Assembly: GCA_964398215.1 (NCBI GenBank)
Contig: CAYNNP010000003.1
Location: forward strand, 1-64,000
Direction: 5' to 3'
DNA length: 64,000 nt
Source of the DNA: CAYNNP01 sp964398215
Lineage (GTDB): Bacteria; Planctomycetota; Planctomycetia; Pirellulales; Pirellulaceae
In this document: positions 25,799 to 35,937 of the stretch, one piece after another
How the letters are laid out: every line of letters starts with the position of its first letter
Position numbering within the stretch: the first letter of the stretch is position 1
Position numbers and translations under genes: made by a program
The notes under the pieces: model-generated
Seen by the model: the letters and a program-made list of their open reading frames with translations, nothing else
Databases searched by the model: none
What the model was told of the DNA's origin: nothing

Positions 25799-26986
25799 AT
25801 GACGACACCCATTGCTCCCGGCGCACAGCAAGTAGTATCCCAAGAAGCGGGCATTAGCCACGTGAAAATGTCGGAACGTACATTGCCTGGCAAGATCATG
25901 ATCGTTGACGATGAAATCGCAAACGTTCTGGTCGCTCGTAAATTGCTGGAACGAGCTGGATACCGCTCATTTGAAACAACGACCGACTCCACGATGGCGG
26001 TCGCGTTGGTCTACGAAAGCAGGCCAGACGTTTTGCTGTTGGACATCAACATGCCACAGGTCGATGGCATCAAGATTCTGCATAAGCTGAAATCAACGCC
26101 AGCCTTCCGTCACCTACCGATTTTGATTCTGACTGCAAACAATGACTCGAAAACCAAACTCAAATGTTTGGAATTGGGCGCAACTGACTTTTTGGTCAAA
26201 CCAGTTGATCCCATGGAACTGGCTCCTCGAGTTCGTAATGCGTTGCAGATCAAGTCGTACCATGATCGACTTGTCAAACACACTCAAGAACTAGAAGAAA
26301 CGGTTCAGCAGCGAACCCTGGAACTTGAACTCTCGCGTCGACAAGTTGTTTACTGTTTGGCCCGAGCAGCGGAATTGCGAGACAACGATACTGGCAACCA
26401 CGTAATTCGAGTCGGTCGCTACGCAGGGATCATCGCGCGAAACTTGGGGATGTCGGAAAAGTACGTTGTTGATATCGAGATGGCCGCCCAGCTTCATGAC
26501 GTGGGTAAAATCGCGATTCCTGATTCTGTTCTTCTGAAACCTGGCAAGCTAGAGCCGGAAGAATTCGAGCTGATTCAGTCACACGTGAAGTTTGGTCGAC
26601 AGATCATTCGCCCGTTTGCTGAATCCGACGCAAACGTGATGCGAAGCCACGTTCAGGTTGGTTCTGAGATGCTGAATGACGGCGCATCACTCATGCGTTT
26701 GGCAGCGAGCATCGCTCAGACACACCACGAAAAGTATGATGGGTCTGGCTACCCATTGGGCTTGGCGGGCGATGATATTCCTATCGAGGGCCGGATCACG
26801 GCTGTCGCCGACGTGTACGATGCACTTTCATCGGAGCGTCCTTACAAGAAATCACTTCCACGCGAAAAGTGTTTCGAGATCTTGACCGAGGGCCGAGGCA
26901 CACACTTTGACCCCAAAGTACTGGACGCATTCTTTCAGGGCGCCAGCGAAATCGTACGAGTCCAAGTTGATTTCATGGATACGTAG
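25799..26986 (+). CDS. Response regulator with HD-GYP phosphodiesterase domain
   Basis: Two-component output protein of 395 residues. The receiver domain (about 33-150) has the acidic pair DDE, the phospho-acceptor Asp82 in LLLDINMP and the conserved Lys134 in LVKPVD. A coiled linker (EELEETVQQRTLELE) leads to an HD-GYP domain (about 180-390) with HDVGKIAIPD at 233-242 and HHEKYDGSGYP at 309-319, a variant of the usual HHExxDGxGYP metal motif. HD-GYP domains hydrolyse cyclic di-GMP. No histidine kinase is adjacent. The first in-frame ATG is used; one at residue 24 is possible. Confidence 0.93.
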   Translation: MTTPIAPGAQQVVSQEAGISHVKMSERTLPGKIMIVDDEIANVLVARKLLERAGYRSFETTTDSTMAVALVYESRPDVLLLDINMPQVDGIKILHKLKSTPAFRHLPILILTANNDSKTKLKCLELGATDFLVKPVDPMELAPRVRNALQIKSYHDRLVKHTQELEETVQQRTLELELSRRQVVYCLARAAELRDNDTGNHVIRVGRYAGIIARNLGMSEKYVVDIEMAAQLHDVGKIAIPDSVLLKPGKLEPEEFELIQSHVKFGRQIIRPFAESDANVMRSHVQVGSEMLNDGASLMRLAASIAQTHHEKYDGSGYPLGLAGDDIPIEGRITAVADVYDALSSERPYKKSLPREKCFEILTEGRGTHFDPKVLDAFFQGASEIVRVQVDFMDT

Positions 26987-27041
26987 CCACGCGCGTCCCA
27001 ATCTGTTCTTTCAGCGGCCTGATCCAGTCATGTGAAGGCGC

Positions 27042-27073
27042 AAAAAAACCTTGCCGAAATTGCTTCGACAAGG
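27042..27073 (-). terminator. Intrinsic terminator of the Cys/Pro-repeat gene
   Basis: Read on the minus strand, the stem CCTTGTCGAA pairs with TTCGGCAAGG around a short loop (hairpin 27049-27073, one mismatch) and is followed by seven T (27042-27048). It lies 32 bases after the stop of the repeat-protein gene at 27105. Confidence 0.9.
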
Positions 27074-27104
27074 CTCGTAGTTTTGTCTATTTCAAACGCA
27101 AAGC

Positions 27105-28073
27105 TTAAGTGCTTGCGTCTGGTGCTGGAGCTGGTGGCGCTTCTTCAGAAGCGGCAGGTGCAGCAGCAGCAGGAGCTTCGTCAGATGCTGAAGGAGCAGC
27201 ACCTTCGGTTGCTTCAGTAGCACCCAGGGTACGAACGCTGCCAGGAACCAAAGTTTCGCCTGGAGCCAAGTTGTAACCAGCGTCTGATCCCATCATAGGA
27301 GCTGATTCGATCATTGGAGTAGATTCCATCATAGGAGCTGACTCCATAACTGATCCCATCATTGGAGCTGATTCCATAACTGATCCCATCATTGGAGCTG
27401 ATTCAACCATAGGTAGGGCTGATCCCACCATTGGAGCAGATTCAACGCCGTAGCTGATTGATGCTGGAGCAGCCATTACCGCGCCACCACCACAGCAAGG
27501 TGCTGCTGGAGCAGGTGCACAGCAAGGNNNNNNNNNNNNNNNNNNNNNNNNNNNNNNNNNNNNNNNNNNNNNNNNNNNNNNNNNNNNNNNNNNNNNNNNN
27601 NNNNNNNNNNNNNNNNNNNNNNNNNNNGCAGGTGCACAGCAAGGTGTTGGTGCTGGGGCAGGTGCACAGCAAGGAGCTGGTGCTGGTTGTGGGCAACAAG
27701 TTGGCTCTGGAGCACAGCACTTGTTGGCACGACGTGCACGCAACTTAGCGAACAAACCGCCGCCACCACACGCTGGTGCTGGCTCGCAGCAAACAGGTTG
27801 TGGAGCTGGGCAACAAGCTGGCTCCGGAGCAGCACATTTCGATGCACGACGGGCACGCAGCTTGGCAAGTAGTCCGCCACCACCACAAGATGGTGCAGGC
27901 TCAGGGCAGCAAACTGGCTCTGGAGCTGGGCAGCATGGCTCAGGGGTAGCACAGCCACCCTTGTTCATTAGCTTAGCCAGCAATCCGCCTGCATCTGCTT
28001 TCGAGTCCGTCAACACAAGGCTCGCACCTAGCAAAAGTGCGAATGCGGCAACGCCGCTCACAGTCCGATTCAT
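27105..28073 (-). CDS. Exported Cys/Pro-repeat protein, interrupted by assembly gap
   Basis: Exported low-complexity protein, at least 322 residues including the 100-N gap. The signal peptide is MNRTVSGVAAFALLLGASLV, cut after ADA. The mature part has three modules of GGLLAKL(R/M)xxxxxxxC followed by Cys-Cys-Pro-Ala-Pro-Glu runs (PCCPAPEPVCC). A block of PCCAPAP repeats follows, in which the gap falls, then a Met/Ser repeat (SAPMMGSVME) and an Ala/Glu/Pro tail. Abundant paired cysteines suggest disulfide cross-linking. Pirellula-type walls are reported to be rich in Cys and Pro, so a wall or sheath role is inferred. The ATG at 28071-28073 has GGAG six bases upstream. Confidence 0.8.
   Translation of the reverse strand: MNRTVSGVAAFALLLGASLVLTDSKADAGGLLAKLMNKGGCATPEPCCPAPEPVCCPEPAPSCGGGGLLAKLRARRASKCAAPEPACCPAPQPVCCEPAPACGGGGLFAKLRARRANKCCAPEPTCCPQPAPAPCCAPAPAPTPCCAPXXXXXXXXXXXXXXXXXXXXXXXXXXXXXXXXXXPCCAPAPAAPCCGGGAVMAAPASISYGVESAPMVGSALPMVESAPMMGSVMESAPMMGSVMESAPMMESTPMIESAPMMGSDAGYNLAPGETLVPGSVRTLGATEATEGAAPSASDEAPAAAAPAASEEAPPAPAPDAST
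27528..27627. other. 100-N assembly gap inside a repeat
   Basis: A run of 100 N splits the PCCAPAP repeat block of the Cys/Pro-rich protein. The sequence on both sides is the same GCAGGTGCACAGCAAGG unit, so the assembly probably broke on a tandem repeat and the true copy number is unknown. Confidence 0.95.
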
Positions 28074-28408
28074 TAATATCTCCAAGAGTTCGGAGTGCGT
28101 TCCGATACGCACGTAGTATTGGGCTCATTCCACAGCCCCAACCGTCGAGTGCGGCTACTTTGCCAACGTTTACTCGATGTTAGTTAAACGCTTTGTGCCG
28201 GCTGAACACAAAACGCCGTAGAGTGCAAAGACGAAGAATAGTTAATATGCGAAGTCTTTGACGCTCACGTAGTTTCGGCGATACGATAACGCTGGTGTCT
28301 GTAGTGTCAATCGTCCGAACCGGATTTTTTACTGATAAGCCGTCACCGCATAAAAAAACCACCCAATTGGGTGGTTTTTTCCTTCTTTATGGCCTGTGTT
28401 CGGTGGTT
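28074..28408. other. Promoter region of the Cys/Pro-repeat gene, plus terminator
   Basis: 335 bases between two minus-strand genes. The right part holds a strong bidirectional terminator (28352-28380) closing the upstream lipoprotein gene, so the Cys/Pro-repeat gene must have its own promoter in 28074-28351. I could not fix a -10/-35 pair with confidence. Confidence 0.6.
28352..28380. terminator. Bidirectional intrinsic terminator
   Basis: A perfect palindrome, ACCACCCAATTGGGTGGT, is flanked by seven A on the left and six T on the right, so it works in both directions. It lies 28 bases after the stop of the minus-strand lipoprotein gene at 28409 and insulates it from the Cys/Pro-repeat gene. 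Confidence 0.92.
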
Positions 28409-28975
28409 CTAGCGAACCTTGGAATCAGCTGGAACCTGAGCCTGAGCAGGTGGTGTTTCGCTTTGAACACCAAGGATTTTCGCCATCATATCGCCATCTT
28501 CAAAGTTGACGATCATTGGCTGACCCGGAGCAAGCTCCATAGCCATCCCCGAAATACGCCAGTTTCCGTTCTCAAGTTGGACGGCCCAAACGACTTCGGT
28601 ATCTTCGGTCTTGCCATCAGGCAGCGGCTCGGTCCAAACAGTGTGGACAACTTGTGCGTTTTCTTCATCTGGAACGTTTTCTGCTCGTGTGACCTTGTAA
28701 TGAGCATTAGGAATCCCAGCTAATTCGATCGAACGACCGATTTTTTTCAGTTCTGCCCGTGCTTTCGCGGTGAGCAGTAAATTTGCTTTGTTGTCCTCTC
28801 CACCACGGCGAACCAAGTCCAGGAATTCACTGACGACTTGAGTCGCAGGAACTGTGGCCGAAGCCACAACTGGGGTGGCCGAATTGGAAGCATTGTCTGC
28901 GACAGGATCGGACTTGCCACAACCCACAGACAGAATGACGAACGGAACTACAAAGCAGGTGATATTTCGGAACAT
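28409..28975 (-). CDS. Lipoprotein of unknown function
   Basis: Predicted lipoprotein of 188 residues. The signal MFRNITCFVVPFVILSVGC ends in a lipobox with Cys19. After an Ala/Thr/Val spacer, residues about 45-165 look like a small alpha/beta (NTF2-like or DUF4878-like) domain: VVSEFLDLVRRGGEDNKANLLLT, ELKKIGRSIELAG, YKVTRAEN, VVWAVQLENGNWRISGMAME. The GNWRI strand is typical of such folds, but this is inference. The tail is Pro/Ala/Gln-rich. The ATG at 28973-28975 is chosen because it starts the lipoprotein signal. The gene is divergent from the 29235 gene and ends at a strong terminator. Confidence 0.78.
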   Translation of the reverse strand: MFRNITCFVVPFVILSVGCGKSDPVADNASNSATPVVASATVPATQVVSEFLDLVRRGGEDNKANLLLTAKARAELKKIGRSIELAGIPNAHYKVTRAENVPDEENAQVVHTVWTEPLPDGKTEDTEVVWAVQLENGNWRISGMAMELAPGQPMIVNFEDGDMMAKILGVQSETPPAQAQVPADSKVR

Positions 28976-29234
28976 AGTTAAGCAACCAAAGGAAAGGAAT
29001 TGCGGGCAATTCTGTTGACTATGGCACTGATAGAAAATTAAACCGGGCCGGGTCAAGAGAACTATCTGCGGTCGCTTTGGTCGATTTTTGAAAGTGGATC
29101 TTTGAGAGAAAAAGGCGCCCCGTTTGCCTTGAACCCGCTCCTTTACGGATTGATGATGATTCACCTATCGCGAGGCATGGGTTTGATTCACAATAGACAG
29201 CTTCGACTCACGCCAGTGCCTGCCAGAAACAGAC

Positions 29235-29897
29235 ATGCCAGACAAAGACATCATTGAAGTTGACGAGATCCGTATTGATCTCCGCAACCGTTACTTAGCC
29301 GCTCTCTTGGGGTGGTTGGTGCCTGGTGCTGGACATATCTACCAGCGTCGATATTCCAAGGGCAGTCTGTTCATGGTTTGCATTCTGACAACCTGGATCC
29401 TGGGTTTCTCCCTTGGTGGCGGGCATGTCGTGTACGCATCGTGGCAACCTGGGGACAAACGCTGGCACTACTTTTTGCAAGCCGGCGTCGGTACCGCAGC
29501 ATTACCCGCGTTGGTTCAGGGCGACCTGATGCGGAAAAAGACTCAGATTGCGGCGGATACCAATGGCTTGCCGGTTACCCTGCGTGGGTATAAACCAAAA
29601 TGGGGCGGATTCATGGCGCCACCAATTCGACCCGTCATTGAAGACCGTGCTGATGAAGTCAGTGCCTGGTATGCAGTTCACGGGGCTGGTTACGAGATGG
29701 GCACGTGGTACACGATGATCGCTGGGTTATTAAATATCCTTGTGATCTATGATGCTTTTTCAGGTCCATTGTCCATTCCTATCAGTGGACGGCGCAAGGA
29801 TGAAGAAGACGAGGATGATGATGAGGAACAAGACACCGACGAGGACCCAGTATCTGATATTCCCGTCGATGAATCGTTGCTAGCCAAAAAGGCTTGA
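29235..29897 (+). CDS. DUF6677-like membrane protein
   Basis: Membrane protein of 220 residues. RYLAALLGWLVPGAGHIYQ followed by RRYSKGSLFMVCILTTWILGF resembles a TM2-like hairpin, with PGAGHIYQ as the turn motif. A third hydrophobic segment (MIAGLLNILVIYDAF) comes before a C-terminal tail with a run of about 20 acidic residues (EDEDDDEEQDTDED). From memory this matches the planctomycete DUF6677 family; function is unknown. It starts a plus-strand run that includes a small membrane protein, trkA and a hydantoinase fusion. Confidence 0.72.
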   Translation: MPDKDIIEVDEIRIDLRNRYLAALLGWLVPGAGHIYQRRYSKGSLFMVCILTTWILGFSLGGGHVVYASWQPGDKRWHYFLQAGVGTAALPALVQGDLMRKKTQIAADTNGLPVTLRGYKPKWGGFMAPPIRPVIEDRADEVSAWYAVHGAGYEMGTWYTMIAGLLNILVIYDAFSGPLSIPISGRRKDEEDEDDDEEQDTDEDPVSDIPVDESLLAKKA

Positions 29898-30008
29898 CGT
29901 GATTCTATCTCGGCTGGCAGCTATTAGCCGTCCGAACTCTTGTCGCTAGCTTCTCAACAGAGCTTGTGCGACAAGAAAAAAACTCCACCACGAACAAGAA
30001 ACTGATTG

Positions 30009-30215
30009 ATGATCATCGCCAAATTGCTTTCGATCTCTCCGACCTACATGCTGTACTACGTACCGCTGATCATCGCTATTTCGCTGGTGTTTGGTGCAAC
30101 ACGTCACGAAGACACCAGCAAAATCATTTCGCATTCGTTTCATACCGCCCGATGGATCACTGGATTCATGGCGATCATCTTTGCAATTTTGGCTGGCATT
30201 AGCTGGTTGGTTTAG
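30009..30215 (+). CDS. Small two-helix membrane protein
   Basis: Protein of 68 residues with two membrane helices (MLYYVPLIIAISLVFGA and ITGFMAIIFAILAGISWL) joined by a charged loop, TRHEDTSKIISHSFHTAR. There is no known motif. The ATG at 30009 is the natural start; a TTG three bases earlier is the alternative. It ends 36 bases before trkA and is probably in its transcript, so it could assist potassium transport, but no sequence evidence shows this. Confidence 0.65.
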   Translation: MIIAKLLSISPTYMLYYVPLIIAISLVFGATRHEDTSKIISHSFHTARWITGFMAIIFAILAGISWLV

Positions 30216-30251
30216 CACCATGTTCAACACGAGCTTTGTAAGCTTCATCTC

Positions 30252-31598
30252 ATGCGGATTCTGACACTCGGTGCGGGCACGGTTGGTCGTTGGGTGGCGG
30301 ACCTGTTGTGCCGAAAAGGGCACAGTGTGACGGTGGTTGATATCAGCCCAGAGAAAGTTCGCCGGATCAATTCAGAACTTGATGTCCGAGCTCTGGTCGG
30401 TAGCGCATCGCAAAGCACGGTTCTTTTTCAAGCTGAAGTGTTGTCCGCAGACGTTTGTCTTGCCGTCACCGGAAACGACGAAGTCAATTTGGTTGCCGCC
30501 AGCATGGCCAAGGCACTGGGGGCACGTCGCAGTATCGCTCGTGTTTTCGCACCTGCGTTTTCGGACCTCAGTACGTTTGATTACGAAACTCATTTTGGCA
30601 TCGACAGCATTTTGAGTTTGGAACAGTTGTTGGCATTCGAGCTGGCTAGGACGATTCGCAATCCGGATGCAATTCCCCTTGAGCACTTTGCACGAGGCCA
30701 ATTGGAGGCCTACGAATTCGATATCGACAGCAATGCAGAAGCCGCTGGCAAAAAGCTGAGCGAGCTGAAATTCTATGGCAACGCTCGTGTCGGTTCGATC
30801 GTTCGTGAAGGCCGAATGTGGATTGCCAGTGGGAAAGATGAACTGCATGTCGGTGACCGCGTTACGTTGGTTGGGATGCCAGAGAACGTGACGAAGACAC
30901 GATCCGCGTTCTTTAAGAAAGAAGGCAAGATCGCAGTTAAACGTGTGATGATCGCAGGTGTTGGCGAAACAGGTTTTCACCTCGCATGCTTGCTGGATCC
31001 AGCGGCCTACCGAATTACCGTCTTGGAGCGCGATGAATCAAGATGCCGTGATCTGATCAAGGTCTTGCCTGAACACGTGACACTGGTTCATGCCAACGCG
31101 AATCGGCGGAGCGTGCTGGAAGACGAAGGTGGCGGGACGGTTGATTACTTCATTGCTGCGACAGGTAGCGACGAAAGCAATATCATGGCCTGTGTCGAAG
31201 CTCGTGAGTTGGGAGCTTCGCGAGTGATGGCAGTTGTTGGTCGCCCAGATTACGCCAACGTGGTCGGTAAACTTGGAATCGATAGCGCGGTCAGCAAACG
31301 CGATGTTGTCGCTCGTCAGATCCTGGGCTATCTGAACGAAGGCGCTGTGATCAGCAGAAAGCTGTTGCCAAACGGACATATCGGGCTTTACGAGCTGGAG
31401 ATTTTGGCAGGTTCGCGGGTCAGCAAAGCCACGCTGGCGGAACTGCCTCTTGCTGGTCGATGTCTGATCAATGCCGTCCAAAGCGGCGGTTTCATTCGTG
31501 TGCCCAGCGCTGACGAAAAGCTCGAAGCTGGTGATATCGTCGTCGCCTTGATCGACCAAGAAAGTGTCGACCAAATTTTGGCTCTCTTCAATCCGTAG
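30252..31598 (+). CDS. trkA: Trk-type potassium uptake regulatory subunit
   Basis: Peripheral NAD(H)-binding gating subunit of the Trk potassium channel, 448 residues. It has two tandem RCK modules. The first Rossmann motif is LTLGAGTVGRWVADLL at the N-terminus with an acidic ribose-binding VVDISPEK; the second is MIAGVGETGFHLACLL near residue 233 with VLERDESR. Each is followed by a TrkA-C domain (VGSIVREGRMW, ELPLAGRCLINAVQ). No TrkH/TrkG membrane subunit is in the window. It begins with ATG and lies 21 bases before the hydantoinase gene. Confidence 0.94.
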   Translation: MRILTLGAGTVGRWVADLLCRKGHSVTVVDISPEKVRRINSELDVRALVGSASQSTVLFQAEVLSADVCLAVTGNDEVNLVAASMAKALGARRSIARVFAPAFSDLSTFDYETHFGIDSILSLEQLLAFELARTIRNPDAIPLEHFARGQLEAYEFDIDSNAEAAGKKLSELKFYGNARVGSIVREGRMWIASGKDELHVGDRVTLVGMPENVTKTRSAFFKKEGKIAVKRVMIAGVGETGFHLACLLDPAAYRITVLERDESRCRDLIKVLPEHVTLVHANANRRSVLEDEGGGTVDYFIAATGSDESNIMACVEARELGASRVMAVVGRPDYANVVGKLGIDSAVSKRDVVARQILGYLNEGAVISRKLLPNGHIGLYELEILAGSRVSKATLAELPLAGRCLINAVQSGGFIRVPSADEKLEAGDIVVALIDQESVDQILALFNP

Positions 31599-31619
31599 CG
31601 GTGTGCAATAGAAAGATAA

Positions 31620-34600
31620 ATGACGATTCGAATCTGGGCGGACGTCGGCGGGACCTTTACTGATTGCATTTTGAATTCGAATGGGGAAATCCAAACAACC
31701 AAAGTGCTCAGTAGTGGACTCGTGCGCTTTGCGGTGCACAGCGCCGGAAACAATCAATTCCAAATCGAATCGTCAGCCTACAAAGTACCCGCTGATTTTT
31801 GGAAAACGGCGCAAGTTGATGTGCTCGGCGACGACGGAATTGCAACGCCGCTTGGAAGGGTTTCTGAATACGACAATCAAACCAATGTGTTGTCTGTCGA
31901 CGCGCCCCATCGTCTCGCTCAAGACCAACAGTTTTCACTGCAAATCAATACCGGACTTGAAGCTCCCGTGTTGGGCGCACGCATTTTACTCGGCTGCCCA
32001 CTATCCCAGACGCTTCCACCGCTTTTTGTGCGGATGGGTACAACGCGTGGCACAAATGCTTTACTGACACGCTCGGGTGTTCCCACTGCGTTGTTGATTA
32101 CGCGCGGTTTTGCCGATTGCTTGCTCATTGGTGAACAAGATCGACCCGAGCTTTTCGAGCTTTCGATACGCAAACCCGCGCCGCTGACAAATTGTGTCGT
32201 CGAGATCGATGAACGGCTCGATGCTCAAGGCAATGTGCTTCACAAGTTGAATATCAATTCAGCGCGTCAGCACCTACAGAGTTTGCAGCAGCAAGGAATC
32301 GAGTCGCTTGCGATTTGTTTGATGCATGCTTATCTGAACGATGAACACGAAAGGCAACTTGCTGCGTTTGCGCGCGAACTTGGATTTACCAATATCAGTC
32401 GTTCCAGTGAAGTCGCTCCTTTGATCAAGCTGGTACCACGTGCTGAAACAACGACGCTGGATGCTTATCTGAATCCGATTTTACAAGGTTACGTTGGCAA
32501 AGTTTGGCAACAGTTTGGTGGGGCCGAAAATTGTCATCTTCGCCTGATGACCAGCGGTGGCAACCTTGTGCAGCCCGATTCGTTTCGTGGTCGAGACAGC
32601 ATTTTGTCAGGACCAGCAGGTGGCGTTGTGGCGCTGGCTGAAATCGCTCAGCAAGTCAACGTATCAGCAGCAATTGGCTTGGACATGGGCGGCACGAGTA
32701 CCGACGTCAGTCGTTACCAAGGAAAGCTTGGTCGCCGCTACGAAACGCGAGTCAGCGGCGTACGAGTGGTCACACCAATGATGGACATCGAAACGGTAGC
32801 TGCCGGTGGCGGCTCGATCTGCGAATTTCAGCACGGCCGGCTTTCGGTTGGGCCTAGCAGCGCAGGCGCCGACCCTGGTCCCGCCTGCTATGGTCGTGGC
32901 GGTCCAGCAACGATCACTGACTGCAACCTTGTGCTTGGCCGAATCCGACCCGAGCGGTTTCCGTTTCCCATCGATGTCGCCGCGGCAAGAACGCGGCTGC
33001 ACGAGATTGCTACGCGCGTAACCAGTGAACTGGGCGAGAACCGTACTGCCGAATCGCTGGCCGAAGGGTTCTTGGAAATAGCAGTCACGCACATGGCCGA
33101 AGCCGTTCGTAGCGTTAGCACGGCGGAAGGGTCTGACGTCCGCGAGATGGCCTTGGTCGGTTTCGGTGGTGCCGCAGCACAGCACCTTTGCCAAGTCGCT
33201 GAAGCACTCGGCATGAACACAATCATCGACCACCCAAGTTCATCTGTCTTGAGCGCACTTGGAATGGGCTTGGCCAAAATTGGCCGTGTTCTTACACGCG
33301 GCATCTACCGCCAACTCGCTGAAGTCGACAACTCTCAGCTGCAAAAATGGATGAGTGAAATCCAGACTGATGTGGCAGCGCAGTTAACAAACGAAGACAC
33401 AAGCGGTCAAACAAACAGTGACTTTGAAATTGAGCTTCGTTATGTGGGTACCGATTCAACCTTGGCGGTCAAAGCACAACCTGGCGGCAACGGCACGCAC
33501 ATCGCCGCCCAGTTTCATCGGCTGCATCAAAAAACATTTGGCTACCATTCCGAATCAAGATCAATCGAGATAGTTGCGATTCGCTGCGAAGTCACGATCG
33601 AGACAGAACACGATCTGTTTCGGCCGCCTGCTATGACCACAGACGCAAAGCAAGAGGTTCGATTTTGGCACGCCGGACAAGAACTATCGGCGAGCCTGAT
33701 CGATCGAGCATCTTTGAATGAAGGCGACGAAATTTTGGCCCCAACGATTGTGACCAGCGACCAATCGAGTCTTATTGTGTTGCCAGGCTGGTCAGGCTGC
33801 GTCGAAAGCAATGGAGCGATTCGGCTTGTTCAATCCGCAATCACCGCCAAGACCAAGGCACGAGTCAGTGATCCTGTGCTGCTGGAAATCATCAGCCGAC
33901 GATTACAAGGAATCGCGGACGCGATGGGCGAAGCTCTGCGCCGGACGGCGATTAGTGTTAACATCCGAGAACGCAGAGACTACAGTTGCGCCGTGTTTCG
34001 CGGCGATGGTTCGCTGATTGCCAACGCGCCGCACGTGCCAGTCCACTTGGGCGCGATGGGACACACAGTTCGCCGTTTGATTGATATTTATCCGTCAATG
34101 CATGCAGGTGATTGCTACCTGTCGAACGATCCGTTTGCAGGCGGATCGCATTTGCCCGATATCACTGCTGTGACGCCAGTTTTCTGCAATTCAAAAAGCG
34201 GCAAGCCAGATTTCTTTGTCGCCTCACGCGCCCACCATGCGGAAATCGGAGGCCGCACTCCTGGATCAATGCCACCCAACGCCACCTCTCTCGCCGAGGA
34301 AGGGGTCGTTATACGTGACTTTGCACTGGTCAGAGATTCGGTAGCCAATCATGAGCAGCTTCGTGATCTGTTGGCAAGCGGAACGTATCCATCTCGCACT
34401 CCGAATGAAAACTTGGCAGACATCGCGGCTCAACAAGCTGCAGGCGTCGAAGGTAGCAAAGAAGTATTGCGTTTGGTTGCCGACTACGATGTCAGCATCA
34501 TCGATCAATTGATGGGCCGAATTCTGGACGTCGCGGCTGGCAACGCATCACGCTTTATCGAAAGTCTGCCGCACGAACCACTCGATTTCTGTGATGCGTT

Positions 34601-35420
34601 GGACGATGGAACACCGATTTGCGTTAGCATCAACCGCAACCATGATCGACTTTCAATTGACTTTAGGGGAACCGCTGACGTACACCCAAAATGCTTCAAC
34701 GCGACGCCATCGATTGTGACGGCTGCCGTGCTTTACTCGTTACGATGTTTAAGTGACACACAAATGCCGCTTTGCGATGGAGTATTGCGGAATATTGATT
34801 TGCGAATCCCTGCTGGACTGCTGAATCCGCCTAACAACATCGACCCTGAAAAATGCGCAGCGGTCGTCGCTGGCAACGTCGAAACTAGTCAGCGAATTGT
34901 TGATGTATTGTTTGGCGCGTTCAGCGCGGCGGCGGCATCGCAAGGCACCATGAATAACTTGTTAATCGGCGATGAAACCTTTGGCTATTACGAAACGATA
35001 TGTGGCGGAAGCGGAGCAACCAAAAATGCTTGCGGTGCGAGCGCGGTTCATACGCACATGACCAACACACGGATCACGGATCCAGAAGTCTTTGAAACAC
35101 GGCTGCCAGCCCGACTGTTACGTTTTGAAATTCGCAATGGCAGCGGGGGCGATGGGCGTCATCGGGGTGGCGACGGCATCATCCGTGAAATCGAATTCTT
35201 AAGGCCACTGACCGTGTCGCTAATCACAAACCGCCGCAAGTCGCAGCCCTATGGGATGGATGGCGGACAACCAGGATCGCCCGGCAAAAACCAGCTGAAA
35301 CGCAACGGCAAAGTAACCGACTTGGCCCCTGCGACCACCATTCAAGTTCGCCCCAGTGATCGACTGGTGATCCAAACACCAGGTGGCGGCGGCTATGGGA
35401 AAACCAATGACGAATCCTAG
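31620..35420 (+). CDS. Fused HyuA-HyuB hydantoinase / 5-oxoprolinase
   Basis: Cytoplasmic enzyme of 1266 residues, the size of ATP-dependent 5-oxoprolinase. The HyuA half (1 to about 720) begins [13 protein letters not shown], the actin-like ATP-binding loop, with [28 protein letters not shown] and the second phosphate motif [12 protein letters not shown]. The HyuB half starts near residue 747 ([24 protein letters not shown]) with [23 protein letters not shown] and a C-terminal PGGGGYG. Members open 5-oxoproline or hydantoin rings using ATP. Specificity (5-oxoproline, hydantoin or acetophenone) cannot be told here. It may be transcribed with trkA and overlaps the next gene by 14 bases. Confidence 0.93.
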   Translation: MTIRIWADVGGTFTDCILNSNGEIQTTKVLSSGLVRFAVHSAGNNQFQIESSAYKVPADFWKTAQVDVLGDDGIATPLGRVSEYDNQTNVLSVDAPHRLAQDQQFSLQINTGLEAPVLGARILLGCPLSQTLPPLFVRMGTTRGTNALLTRSGVPTALLITRGFADCLLIGEQDRPELFELSIRKPAPLTNCVVEIDERLDAQGNVLHKLNINSARQHLQSLQQQGIESLAICLMHAYLNDEHERQLAAFARELGFTNISRSSEVAPLIKLVPRAETTTLDAYLNPILQGYVGKVWQQFGGAENCHLRLMTSGGNLVQPDSFRGRDSILSGPAGGVVALAEIAQQVNVSAAIGLDMGGTSTDVSRYQGKLGRRYETRVSGVRVVTPMMDIETVAAGGGSICEFQHGRLSVGPSSAGADPGPACYGRGGPATITDCNLVLGRIRPERFPFPIDVAAARTRLHEIATRVTSELGENRTAESLAEGFLEIAVTHMAEAVRSVSTAEGSDVREMALVGFGGAAAQHLCQVAEALGMNTIIDHPSSSVLSALGMGLAKIGRVLTRGIYRQLAEVDNSQLQKWMSEIQTDVAAQLTNEDTSGQTNSDFEIELRYVGTDSTLAVKAQPGGNGTHIAAQFHRLHQKTFGYHSESRSIEIVAIRCEVTIETEHDLFRPPAMTTDAKQEVRFWHAGQELSASLIDRASLNEGDEILAPTIVTSDQSSLIVLPGWSGCVESNGAIRLVQSAITAKTKARVSDPVLLEIISRRLQGIADAMGEALRRTAISVNIRERRDYSCAVFRGDGSLIANAPHVPVHLGAMGHTVRRLIDIYPSMHAGDCYLSNDPFAGGSHLPDITAVTPVFCNSKSGKPDFFVASRAHHAEIGGRTPGSMPPNATSLAEEGVVIRDFALVRDSVANHEQLRDLLASGTYPSRTPNENLADIAAQQAAGVEGSKEVLRLVADYDVSIIDQLMGRILDVAAGNASRFIESLPHEPLDFCDALDDGTPICVSINRNHDRLSIDFRGTADVHPKCFNATPSIVTAAVLYSLRCLSDTQMPLCDGVLRNIDLRIPAGLLNPPNNIDPEKCAAVVAGNVETSQRIVDVLFGAFSAAAASQGTMNNLLIGDETFGYYETICGGSGATKNACGASAVHTHMTNTRITDPEVFETRLPARLLRFEIRNGSGGDGRHRGGDGIIREIEFLRPLTVSLITNRRKSQPYGMDGGQPGSPGKNQLKRNGKVTDLAPATTIQVRPSDRLVIQTPGGGGYGKTNDES

Positions 35421-35937
35421 AACGTTCTCTTGGTTGCCTTTGAAAACCGTGGTTGTTTACACGACGCTCAGTTTAGTTGCCATGCAAATGATTGCGTGCA
35501 TGCCAGAGTTGTTTGACTTTCGATACGGTTGGCCCTTTGTTGGGGTCGCTGCTGGAATAAAGGGAACTTATTCAGAGGATATTTCGCTAAAGGCTGCGAA
35601 CTTTGGAATCAGTGCCGTGCTTGTGCTTGCCACCGCCCTGCTCGCAAGGCGAATCATCACTTTGAAAACTCAATTGGCTTTCACGATCGCAAGTGCCCTA
35701 AAACTAACTCTGTACATCTCATTGGTGTTTGCACTTTGGTTAAACAGACACGATGTACTTGCGGCCGTTCTTGTTGCTCGGGGTTATCCACCATCGGATG
35801 CCTACATCAATTGGCGCCTGACCAGCTGCCCATGGTTCCTTGTGCCCGGCATCTGGATTGGCTTGCTAAGTGCAGTGACATGGGTAGGAATTGCCATCAG
35901 TTTCCTTTGGGCCAAAATCACGCGACGAGCTTCTTAA
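35407..35937 (+). CDS. Four-helix membrane protein, unknown function
   Basis: Membrane protein of 176 residues with about four helices: VVVYTTLSLVAMQMIA, FGISAVLVLATALLA, LKLTLYISLVFALWL and IWIGLLSAVTWVGIAISFLW. I recognise no family. The ATG at 35407 overlaps the end of the hydantoinase gene by 14 bases; another ATG at 35395 would extend the overlap. Translation is probably coupled. It is convergent with the EF-hand gene. Confidence 0.6.
   Translation: MTNPRTFSWLPLKTVVVYTTLSLVAMQMIACMPELFDFRYGWPFVGVAAGIKGTYSEDISLKAANFGISAVLVLATALLARRIITLKTQLAFTIASALKLTLYISLVFALWLNRHDVLAAVLVARGYPPSDAYINWRLTSCPWFLVPGIWIGLLSAVTWVGIAISFLWAKITRRAS

Noticed and set aside
27105..28073. Zinc-finger or metallothionein reading of the Cys-rich repeats
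   Set aside because: Cysteines are in CC-P pairs with an export signal and Pro/Ala spacers, which suits disulfide-linked structural protein better than metal binding in the cytoplasm.
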